Positions 37,328 to 47,400 of a stretch of DNA of 64,000 nucleotides are shown here, in pieces. Origin of the DNA: Vibrio splendidus (GTDB lineage: Bacteria; Pseudomonadota; Gammaproteobacteria; Enterobacterales; Vibrionaceae). The notes beneath the pieces are model-generated. The model was given only the letters and a program-made list of their open reading frames with translations. It did no database searches and was not told the DNA's origin. The stretch lies in contig NZ_AP025509.1 of the NCBI RefSeq assembly GCF_024347615.1, positions 372,001-436,000 on the forward strand, given 5' to 3'. Made by a program: the position numbers and the translations under genes. Position 1 is the first letter of the stretch; each line of letters opens with the position of its first letter.

Positions 37328-39533
37328 ACTTGTTGATCACCTTGATTATTTGGTCACTTTTATAAGGTTTGCTGATCACGTAATCCATTCCGGCTTCGAT
37401 ACAAGCCTGGTGTTCGTTACTGCTGGTCAATGCGGTTGCACCTATGATGGTACAAGGATTTTTCTCGTTTTCTTGTTCAAACTGGCGAATACGTTTTGTG
37501 GCTTCAATGCCGCCCATACCCGGCATGATGCAGTCCATGAAAATGATGTCTGAGCGTTTATTCATGAAGTGCTTCACTGCGTCAGCGCCATCGCCAACCA
37601 TGTCTGGTTCATATTCTTGCTTGGTAAGGATTCGTTTAAGTAAAATCTGCTGAACTCGGTCATCTTCTACGATAAGGAATGAGCTATTCTCCATTTGTTC
37701 TTCCGAGGCTTCAGCTTCCATAATGGTGAGCAAGTTAGGAATAAACTCATAAGGAATCGCAGGGGAGTTGATGATCTTATCGACGAAGCTGTGACACTCT
37801 TGCGCATGCTGAGTGTTGGTTACCGATAACAGCAACTTGGTATTTGGGTGGTTCTTAAGTTGAGATTTCACTGTCTTACTCAGTGACGGTAACTTGTTGG
37901 GTTCAAAGGTATCGGTGAGCATAATCGCATCGTAATCACCAAAGGTCTTCGCCGCTGAAAATAACTCATTGGCAGTCCGAATTTCGGTGATATCTAGCCC
38001 CAAATTACTGAGCATTTTCTTCATCACATCGATGCGAACTTGAGTGTTGGCGCACAGCAGTAAACGCTTGCCGTCGAAGCGAGTCTTTTCTGTGTGGAAA
38101 TTCTTCGCCTTGAGATCAAGCTCAATCTGAAAACGTTCCTGCGTACCCGATTGGAACCAGTGACTTTCGTAATACCCGTAATCTTTTAATACGCTTTTTG
38201 CTAAGTCGTCTGTGCTTGCGGTGTGGTCCTTGTGACTGCTCCAATGGAGTTTATTGAGCTTGGCTACAGAGACATCTAACGTTGAAAGGAAGTTTAGATT
38301 GATGGTAACTCGGGTATTTTCCATGTCTGAAGCCGCCCCAGATTCAATCGTCACAAATAGTTTCTTATTTGATTTGAGTTGAATGGCATTGGAAAGCTGT
38401 AGGAACAATATCCAGAACAAGCTGGTGGATTGGCCTTCTACGCGATTGGGTAAGTTGTCGGAAATAAAGCAGTCCAATTGGCTTTCATTGCGTTGTACTT
38501 TGGCGCTGATATGAATCATCAATTCAGATAACACGCTCAGTAGAGAAAACTCTTTCGACTTGCTTTCCGTACCCTGTGAAATCAATCGATTATAGTTTTC
38601 TGCTAGCTCGGATAGGGTGCTACATGCAGACGTAATATCCTTCGCCATTAAAACGCCGTTTTCATCGGTTTCTTGAACGAGATATTGGACACCACCATTA
38701 ATGGTGTTGGTGATCCCACGAATCTCATAGCCGATGAGTGCATACAACTGTTTGTAGAGATCGTTATTGCGCTTCTGGTCTTCCAATTTACTGAAGATCA
38801 GCTTGAGATGAGAGTAGATCTGACGCTGTTTGGGATTGATGCTCACTTCATTAAGAAGCTCTTCAAGCCTTTGTAAATCTAACTGTTTTAGTTCTTGATA
38901 CAGAGCATCGAACTCATAGTCGATTTCGCGTTCGTTAGAGCTGGATTTCTTCAGTTTCAACATGGCGACAGCGTTAGATAGAACCGTTATCACGGCCAGT
39001 ATTACGACCACCATAAACAACCAAACGAAGAACTCGTTTTTCTCAGACATCAAATCGCTCGCATGGTTGTTGAACATGGTGCGGTAGTTGTCATCCATCT
39101 GCAGATAGTTGTTGGTCAGTGAGAGATATAAATCGAGTACATCGGCACGTGCTTTAGCGCTATCGGAGAAACGGTTAATCGCTAATTCCAGTTGCGTGTA
39201 TTCAGTTGCTCCAACCAAGCTGAACTCTGTTTTGTTCAAAGAGGCTAGCGACCTAAATTCATCTATTTCACGCTTCAAGTTAACTAGATTGAATTCGTTA
39301 GTACCACAAGTGTCGTTACTTAAGCACTGCTGCAGAGTTTGAATATCTTGTTCGATGGTCTGATTAAGCTTCTGAGCTTGTATGAGCAGTGGGGCACTTT
39401 GCACTTTCGCGACTGAATCTACTTTTGACCAAGAAAAGTATAAATAGAAAGCGAGCGCAGCCAGTACAATGCTAAACAATATGCTCAGTCGCAGGGCGGG
39501 TACAGAAATATTGTATGAAGGTTTTCCGCTCAT
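37302..39533 (-). CDS. Membrane pseudo-histidine kinase with intact receiver, in the secretion operon
   Basis: A 743-residue protein laid out like a hybrid kinase: membrane helices at about 13-33 and 168-192 around a periplasmic sensor, then a dimerisation-like domain, ATPase-like domain and two receiver-like domains. The H-box reads GYEIRGI, with Tyr269 where the phospho-His should be. The ATPase region keeps only a trace of the N-box (LSNAI), and no DxGxG motif is present. The first receiver (about 490-600) is degenerate. The second is complete, with VEDD, phospho-Asp667 in MDCIMP, ATAL and SKPY. It should therefore receive rather than make phosphate, or signal without it. Position between the fusion protein and TolC genes ties it to control of adhesin secretion. 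Confidence 0.87.
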   Translation of the reverse strand: MSGKPSYNISVPALRLSILFSIVLAALAFYLYFSWSKVDSVAKVQSAPLLIQAQKLNQTIEQDIQTLQQCLSNDTCGTNEFNLVNLKREIDEFRSLASLNKTEFSLVGATEYTQLELAINRFSDSAKARADVLDLYLSLTNNYLQMDDNYRTMFNNHASDLMSEKNEFFVWLFMVVVILAVITVLSNAVAMLKLKKSSSNEREIDYEFDALYQELKQLDLQRLEELLNEVSINPKQRQIYSHLKLIFSKLEDQKRNNDLYKQLYALIGYEIRGITNTINGGVQYLVQETDENGVLMAKDITSACSTLSELAENYNRLISQGTESKSKEFSLLSVLSELMIHISAKVQRNESQLDCFISDNLPNRVEGQSTSLFWILFLQLSNAIQLKSNKKLFVTIESGAASDMENTRVTINLNFLSTLDVSVAKLNKLHWSSHKDHTASTDDLAKSVLKDYGYYESHWFQSGTQERFQIELDLKAKNFHTEKTRFDGKRLLLCANTQVRIDVMKKMLSNLGLDITEIRTANELFSAAKTFGDYDAIMLTDTFEPNKLPSLSKTVKSQLKNHPNTKLLLSVTNTQHAQECHSFVDKIINSPAIPYEFIPNLLTIMEAEASEEQMENSSFLIVEDDRVQQILLKRILTKQEYEPDMVGDGADAVKHFMNKRSDIIFMDCIMPGMGGIEATKRIRQFEQENEKNPCTIIGATALTSSNEHQACIEAGMDYVISKPYKSDQIIKVINKYVAVQKLN

Positions 39534-39536
39534 TGA

Positions 39537-40886
39537 TTACCTCTCATCGAAAGCATCTTCGATGGCTGACATCACCGGCTTCGCTGCGTATTCGATCACG
39601 CGACGCGAGCCTGTTTTTACATCGGCGGTAAATTCCATATAAGGTGATAATTTGTATTGAGTGCCTCCTCGTTCAAGAAAGTTTCGGTCAATTTCAATCT
39701 CTGCTAAATAGAACTCAGCGTCTTCTTCTTCGTATGATGAACGGCTGATTGAGGCGATGGTTCCCTCAACAAACCCGTATTTTGCAAAGTTATAGGTATC
39801 CATTTTCACTTTCACTGCCTGACCAATTTCGACAAATCCCATGTCTTTACGTGGGATCTTCGCTTCACCGTGAAGGGAGTTATTGATCGGTGCAATATCG
39901 GCGATACTCTCACCTGGCGGAATCACAGCCGAACGGAAATTGAAGTGCAGTTTGTCGACCACACCATCCACCGGAGAGTAGACAACTAGGCGATCAACCT
40001 TGTCGGAATGCTGCGGTTGTAAGATTCGCTTCAGCTTTAGGTCTTTATTCGCTTGAATGATTTGCGCTTGATACTCAGAGTTTCGATTCTCAACTAAGTC
40101 ACGGTGTTGTTTTTCCAGTTTGTCGAGCTGAAAACGTTCGTTCATGACCGACTCATCAAGGTTCTCAATCTCACGTACCATATTGGATTCTTGTACTTTC
40201 ATGTTGAGGACGTCGACATAAGACGCCATCTCTTCTTTATAAAGCGTATTTTTGATGTTGAGTTGTTTGCGAATGAGCGATAGTTGGTTCTCTGAACTTT
40301 TACGACGCTTAAGCATTGATTTAATCAGGGAGTTTTTGTGTTTAATATCGTGGGTAATGAGCTCTTCATTTGAACGGTTTTTAGAGAACTCTTGTCGCCA
40401 TGTATTCATGTTGACCTGAACTTGTTCTGGAAATTTTTCGATATAAGAAGCGAAGTTGGGTTCTACCATGTCGCGTAAGCTTTCATAACGAATCTTATCG
40501 AGCTCTATCTGAATAATCTCAGTATTCACGGTATCGAGTTGTGTGTTGCGGTCTAGTGAGCGAATTCGTGCGATCGGCTGTCCTTCATAAACGACTTCTC
40601 CTTTTCGGACTAACATCTCTTCCAATATGCCGCCTTCTAGGTGTTGCACCTTCTCAACGTCAGATTCCAACAACAGTTCACCACGTACAGAAACGACGAT
40701 GTCTATACGCGCTTGTGATGCCACGGCGATAGCGACTAAAGCGAGTAGGAATATGATGAGCAACGTTTTGTGAACACTGGTCATGGCACTTGCAAGCACA
40801 ATGGTGTCATCAGCTGTGACCTTAGAAGCCTCATTATTAGAAACGAGCGCTTTTCTTAAGTGATGTTCTATTTGGTTATTGCTCAT
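39537..40886 (-). CDS. HlyD/LapC-type membrane fusion protein
   Basis: A 449-residue periplasmic adaptor of the type I secretion machine. It has a cytoplasmic N-terminal segment, one membrane helix (about 41-60), the split lipoyl half-motifs (VEKVQHLEGGILEEMLVRKGEVV and VVYSPVDGVVDKLHF), long coiled coils between, and the family-typical end (FTADVKTGSRRVIEYAAKPV). It links the ABC pair to the TolC-like channel. Gaps to its neighbours are 2-3 bp, in line with one operon. Confidence 0.93.
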   Translation of the reverse strand: MSNNQIEHHLRKALVSNNEASKVTADDTIVLASAMTSVHKTLLIIFLLALVAIAVASQARIDIVVSVRGELLLESDVEKVQHLEGGILEEMLVRKGEVVYEGQPIARIRSLDRNTQLDTVNTEIIQIELDKIRYESLRDMVEPNFASYIEKFPEQVQVNMNTWRQEFSKNRSNEELITHDIKHKNSLIKSMLKRRKSSENQLSLIRKQLNIKNTLYKEEMASYVDVLNMKVQESNMVREIENLDESVMNERFQLDKLEKQHRDLVENRNSEYQAQIIQANKDLKLKRILQPQHSDKVDRLVVYSPVDGVVDKLHFNFRSAVIPPGESIADIAPINNSLHGEAKIPRKDMGFVEIGQAVKVKMDTYNFAKYGFVEGTIASISRSSYEEEDAEFYLAEIEIDRNFLERGGTQYKLSPYMEFTADVKTGSRRVIEYAAKPVMSAIEDAFDER

Positions 40887-40888
40887 GA

Positions 40889-41251
40889 CTACCTCGATGA
40901 CTTGTCATCTATTACTTCCTTAATGTCCAACAAGTGATTGATTTGTCGATTGACGTTGTGCAATTCAGTTTTTACATCCTCTAAAAGATCTTCTGGTGCA
41001 GGGAATTCGTGCTTACTCAAATGTTCCAATTTGGCCATTTTGGGTGGCAAGTCTTGATCGCACAGTAAAGTTAAGATGGTCTTTAATCTCTTTGAGTAGT
41101 TGTTGAGCTCATCAAAACGGTCACTTTTATGAAGCATTTCTATGTTGATCGCTGCGTCTGAAAAGTCCTTATAAAAATCGCCTAATAGCAATTGAAGCCC
41201 TTTGTGGTTGTTGTCGATTGAACGCAGCAAACTCGTCATGTCTATCATCAT
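40889..41251 (-). CDS. Small HPt-like helical protein lacking the phospho-histidine
   Basis: A 120-residue all-helical soluble protein, first gene of the secretion operon. Its pattern (LLGDFYKDFSDAAINIEML, then DRFDELNNYSKRLKTILTLL) resembles a histidine phosphotransfer (HPt) domain. The position of the HPt active motif, usually AHTLKG, reads SKRLKT, so the His is Lys. I rate the family assignment as moderate because it rests on a by-eye alignment. If right, it pairs with the downstream pseudo-kinase as a second non-catalytic phosphorelay part. Alternative: an unrelated helical chaperone for the secreted substrate. Confidence 0.6.
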   Translation of the reverse strand: MMIDMTSLLRSIDNNHKGLQLLLGDFYKDFSDAAINIEMLHKSDRFDELNNYSKRLKTILTLLCDQDLPPKMAKLEHLSKHEFPAPEDLLEDVKTELHNVNRQINHLLDIKEVIDDKSSR

Positions 41252-41437
41252 TCCACCGCCGTAATTGCTTTAATCACAATAACTAAGGATGTTTAAAGGT
41301 AGTTTTCAAATTTTTTTTGATTCTTTATGCATAAAAAGAAAAATATGAAAAATGTTGTATAAAAACTTGGTTTTTCAAAATGGTGTCCTTTAATGCCTCT
41401 AAATACGATCAGTTAGCTAGTAGCAACGGAGGCTGTA
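41252..41437. promoter_or_regulatory. Divergent promoter region: secretion operon and giant adhesin
   Basis: 186 bp between the first codons of the secretion operon and the adhesin. The stretch 41290-41385 is strongly A+T-rich with T-runs and A-runs, which could serve as an H-NS or regulator target. A strong ggagg at 41428-41432 lies 5 bases before the adhesin ATG. I see no clear operator palindrome. Confidence 0.6.
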
Positions 41438-44400
41438 ATGGCAGGCGAAAATAACCAAAACAACCAAAATGAAGATCTCAATGACGCGGTAGAACAAACG
41501 GACACGAACGACGCGGGTACGCCCTCCCAGCAGCAGAATCAACAAAATCAACAAAATACGATTGCGTCGACAATAGCGACGGGTGCTGAAAACACGGATG
41601 CGGCCGACGAGGTTAATCAGGCTTTAGAAGACAATCCGAGTGGCGCAGGTAATGCTGAAGATGCGTCGGCTTCTGGTGCGGCTGTTCAAGAAGAGACGCC
41701 AGAAAGCGATGGAGATTCGGACGCAGCACAATCCAATGTAGTCGGTGGTGCGGCTTCGGAAGCTGGCTCGGACAATGCTGCTGGCAGTGGTGGCGGAGCG
41801 GGTGCTGGCGCTCAAGCAGTAGGTGGCGATAACGCAGAGTCTGCGACAGGTGGAGCAGACGCTGAAGGTAATGAAGAACAAGGCCAAGCTGCACGTACTT
41901 CAGCAGCGCCGAGTGAGACATCTTCAGAGTCGGATGACCAACAAGTTGGTGATGAGCTAGATTCACAAACAGTAGAAGAGACATTTGCAGTTGATGTTCA
42001 AGCTTCTGACGAAGAGACCATCAGCGAAGTAGAAGATGACTTTGATTCTGAAACAGTAAGCGAAACGTTCAAAATCAAAGTCGAAAGTGACAATGATGCG
42101 CCAGAAGCTGAACAAGATCTGGCTTACATCATAGATGAAGATGGCTCCATAACATTCACTCAAGAACAATTACTCGAATACGCAAGTGATGTAGATGGGG
42201 ACGAGCTTGTTGCTTCCAACGTTCAAGTTGGTGCAGATGCAACCGTTCAAGATAATGGTGATGGTACTTTCACCGTTGTTCCTTCATCTGACTTTAATGG
42301 TGAACTTGGCCTTACTTTCGACATCAGTGATGGCCAAGAAACGATTAGTAGCGCAATTGATTTAACGGTACGTCCTATTAATGACGCGCCTGTTCCTGAA
42401 GATAAAACGTTTGAAATAGAGGAAGACGGAACTCTTGTCTTCACCGACGCTGATCTTCTTTCTGGCGCAACGGACATCGAAGGTGACAACCTAACGGTTG
42501 AAGGTGTGACCTACGATGGCGGCGACGGTATCCTTACTGATAACGGTAATGGTACATACACCTTCGCACCAAACGAGAACTTCAATGGCGATGTAAACTT
42601 TGGTTTTGATGTATCAGATGGCACCGATACAGTATCTGCCAATATTGATGTGAGCGTGACAGCGGTTGATGATGCGCCAGTGTCGGGTGACTTAGCTTAT
42701 TCAGTAGATGAAGATGGTTCGATTCGCCTAAGTCAAGAACAGCTACTTTCTCAAGCATCTGACGTAGAAGGCGATGACCTAACTGCTAGTGGTCTTACAG
42801 TTGGCGGTGATGCAACGGTCGTTGCTAACGATGACGGAAGCTTCACGATCACGCCAGATGAGAACTTCAACGGTGACATCGATATCAGCTTCGATATCTC
42901 AGATGGCACCAACACAGTTCAAGCCTCTGCAGACTTAACTGTTAACCCAGTTAATGATTTACCAGTTCCTCAAGATCAACAGTTCAGCGTGGAAGAAGAC
43001 GGCACGTTAATCTTTACCGATGCAGACCTGTTAACAGGCGCTACTGACATTGAAGGTGACAACCTAACGGTTGAAGGTGTGACCTACGATGGTGGCGAAG
43101 GTATCCTGACCGACAACGGTAACGGTACTTACACCTTTGCACCGAACGAGAACTTCAATGGTGACGTAAACTTCGGCTTTGATGTGTCAGATGGCACCGA
43201 TACGGTCTCTGCGAATATTGATGTGAGTGTTACGGCGGTTGATGATGCGCCAGTATCAGGTGACCTAGCTTACTCAATTGACGAAGACGGCTCGATTCGT
43301 TTGAGCCAAGAACAGCTGCTTTCTCAAGCATCTGACGTAGAAGGCGATGACCTGACGGCCAGCGGCCTAACGGTTGGTGGTGATGCAACCGTCGTTGCTA
43401 ACGATGACGGCAGCTTCACGATTACGCCAGATGAGAACTTCAATGGTGACATCGATATTAGCTTTGATATCTCAGATGGCATCAATACCGTTCAAGCTTC
43501 TGCAGATCTAACGGTTAACCCAGTTAATGACCTGCCAGTACCACAAGACCAACAGTTCAGCGTTGAAGAAGATGGTACGTTAATCTTCACTGATGCCGAC
43601 CTGTTAACCGGTGCAACGGACATTGAAGGCGACAACCTTACGGTTGAAGGTGTGACCTACGACGGTGGCGACGGTATTCTTACTGATAACGGTAATGGTA
43701 CGTACACATTCGCTCCAAACGAAAACTTCAATGGTGACGTAAACTTCGGTTTTGATGTATCAGATGGTACCGATACGGTCTCTGCAAACATCGACGTAAG
43801 CGTAACTGCAGTTGATGATGCGCCGGTATCGGGCGACCTAGCGTACTCAATCGATGAAGATGGTTCGATTCGTCTAAGCCAAGAGCAATTGCTTTCTCAA
43901 GCATCTGATGTTGAAGGCGATGACCTAACTGCAAGCAGCCTAACCGTTGATGGTGATGCGACGGTTGTAGCTAACGATGACGGCAGTTTCACGATTACGC
44001 CAGATGAGAACTTCAATGGTGACATCGATATCAGCTTCGATATCTCTGATGGCACTAATACTGTTCAAGCTTCTGCAGACCTAACCGTTAACCCAGTAAA
44101 CGACCTACCAGTGCCTCAAGATCAACAGTTCAGCGTTGAAGAAGACGGTACGCTTATCTTTACTGATGCAGACTTGTTAACAGGTGCAACGGACATTGAA
44201 GGCGATAACCTTACTGTTGAAGACGTGACCTACGATGGTGGCGACGGTATTCTTACCGACAACGGCAACGGGACTTACACCTTTGCTCCGAATGAGAACT
44301 TCAATGGCGACGTAAACTTCGGTTTTGATGTGTCAGATGGTACCGATACGGTGTCAGCGAACATTGATGTGAGTGTGACTGCGGTTGATGATGCGCCAGT

Positions 44401-47400
44401 ATCGGGCGACCTCGCGTACTCAATCGACGAAGATGGTTCGATTCGTCTAAGCCAAGAGCAATTACTGTCTCAAGCATCTGATGTGGAAGGCGATGACCTA
44501 ACTGCTAGTGGTCTTACAGTTGGCGGTGATGCGACGGTTGTAGTTAACGATGACGGCAGTTTCACCATCACGCCAGATGAGAACTTCAATGGCGACATCG
44601 ATATCAGCTTTGATATCTCAGATGGCTCTAATACGGTTCAAGCCTCTGCAGACTTAACCGTTAACCCAGTTAATGACCTGCCAGTACCTCAAGATCAACA
44701 GTTCAGTATTGCAGAAGACGGTACTTTACTGTTCACAGACGCGGATCTGCTTACAGGCGCTACAGACGTTGAAGGCGATAACCTAACGGTTGAAGGTATC
44801 ACTTATGAAGGGACTGATGGCGTACTGACTGACTTGGGTGAGGGCTCATACAGCTTTGCTCCAAACGAAAACTTCAATGGTGATGTAAGCTTTAGCTTCG
44901 ATGTGTCAGACGGTACAGATACCGTGTCTGCAAACATTGATGTTAGCGTGACTCCTGAGAACGATCCGCCAGTTGCGGGTTCAACGTCCTACACGGTGAA
45001 TGAAGACAATTCGATTACCATTTCTGATGCACAACTATTGGCAACATCTTCAGATATTGAAGGTGATGTATCGATAGACAGCGTGACTTACTCTGGTAGT
45101 GACGGTGTCCTTGAAATCAATGGTAACGGCACTTACACCTTCTCGCCAAATGAGAACTTCAGCGGTGAAATTGCACTTGATGTGGTTGTTGCTGATGAAG
45201 ATGGTGCGACCGACGCGACGACTGCGGGGATCAATGTTCTTGAAGTGAACGATCCGCCGGTTGCAGGCCCAACGTCTTACACCATTGATGAAGACTCAGT
45301 ACTGACCTTCAGTGAGTCACAAGTGCTACTGAATGCCTCAGATGTAGAAGGGGATGTTGAGCTTGTTGGTATTAGCTACGATGGCCCTGAGGGTATCTTC
45401 TCAGTAAATGGTGATGGCACTTGTAGCTTCGCTCCGAATGAGAACTTTAATGGCCAAGTTCAGCTTGATGTCACCATTCGTGATGAAGATGGTGCAGAGG
45501 TTGAAACCGTCATCAATGTTGACGTACTGCCAATCAATGATGCGCCAGTATCCGGTGATTTGGCTTACAACGTTAACGAAGATGGTTCAATCACATTGAG
45601 CCAAGAACAGCTGTTGTCTCAAGCGTCGGATGTTGAGGGTGAGGATCTAACCGCAAGCGACTTAACGGTAGATGGTAACGCAACAGTAACCGCCAATGAC
45701 GATGGTAGCTTTACCATCGTTCCAGATGCGAACTTCAATGGTGACATTGATATTCAATTCAACATCACTGACGGTACTGACACGGTTCAAGCAACCGCCG
45801 ATCTTACTGTTAACCCAGTTAATGACTTGCCGGTTCCTCAAGACCAACAATTCAGTATTGCAGAAGACGGTACGCTGCAATTTACAGATGCCGACTTACT
45901 TACCGGTGCCACCGATATTGATGGCGACGACTTAACCGTTGAAGGTATTAGCTATACAGGTGGTGATGGCGTACTGACCGACCACGGTGATGGTACTTAT
46001 ACCTTTGCGCCAAATGAAAACTTCAATGGCGATGTGAACTTTAGTTTCGATGTGTCTGATGGTACAGAAACGGTCAGCGCTAACATTGACGTCAGTGTGA
46101 CTCCTGAGAACGATCCGCCAGTTGCGGGTTCAACCTCGTACATGGTCAACGAAGACAATGCCATCACAATTTCTGATGAGCAGTTGCTAGCAAACTCTTC
46201 TGACGTTGAAGGTGAAGTGTCGATTGACAGCGTAACTTACAGCGGCACAGATGGTGTGTTCCAAGATAATGGTGACGGCAGTTATACCTTCCTTCCTAAT
46301 GAAAACTTCAGTGGCGATATCAGCCTTGACGTTATTGTTGCTGATGAAGACGGTTCGATTGATGAGACCACCGCGGGTATTACCGTTCTAGAAGTGAATG
46401 ATCCACCTGTTGCAGGGCCTACGTCTTACACCATTGATGAAGACTCCGTTCTTACATTCAGCGAATCTCAGATTCTAGTGAATGCTTCAGACGTTGAGGG
46501 CGATGTAGAGCTAGTCGGCATCAATTACGATGGTGAAGACGGTATCTTCACGGTAAATGGTGATGGTACATGCAGCTTCGCACCAAACGAAAACTTCAAT
46601 GGTCAGGTTCAACTGGGTGTGACCATTCAAGATGCAGATGGCGCGACGGTAGAGACACAGATTAATGTTGATGTACTGCCAATTAACGATCCACCAGTAT
46701 CGGGCGATTTGGCTTACACCATCAACGAAGACAGCTCCATCACACTAAGCCAAGATCAGTTATTGGCGCGAGCTGGTGATATTGATAGCGAGAACCTAGA
46801 AGCTATTAACCTTTCTACGGATGAAAACGCGACCATCGAACAAAACGACGATGGTAGCTACACCATTACACCGGACGCTGATTACAACGGCGACCTAGAT
46901 CTAAGCTTCGACATCATCGACAACGATGGTGGTGAGGTTCAAGTTGGCCTAGATATCACAGTTAATCCACTGAACGACTTGCCACAAGCGCAAAATCAAC
47001 AGTTCACGATTGAAGAAGATGGCACATTACTGTTTACCGATGAAGACCTACTTGCTGGAGCATCGGATATTGATGGTGATGAGCTATCGATTGAAAACGT
47101 ACTTTACACAGGTGCAGATGGCGTTCTGAGTGACAACGGTGACGGTACTTACAGCTTTGCACCAAACGAGAACTTCAATGGTGATGTTCAATTCTCATTC
47201 GATGTCTCTGATGGTACAGGTTCAACGGCTGCGGTTATCGATGTTAGCGTAACACCAGAGAACGATCCGCCAGTAGCGGGCTCAACCTCTTACACAGTGC
47301 AAGAAGATGGCCAAATCACCATCAGTGATGAGCAGCTATTAGCGAACTCTTCCGATGTTGAAGGTGATGTCGCTCTATCAAGTGTTAGTTACACTGGTGA

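Noticed and set aside
41774..41788. AAG motif (residues 113-116, NAAG) as a LapG cleavage site
   Set aside because: The position is close to that in LapA, but the surrounding sequence is Ala/Gly-rich so the motif is expected by chance, and no retention domain precedes it.
41613..41984. Long minus-strand frames inside the adhesin gene (and many similar ones across it)
   Set aside because: They are shadows caused by the repetitive, biased codon use of the adhesin; no ribosome sites or recognisable products.
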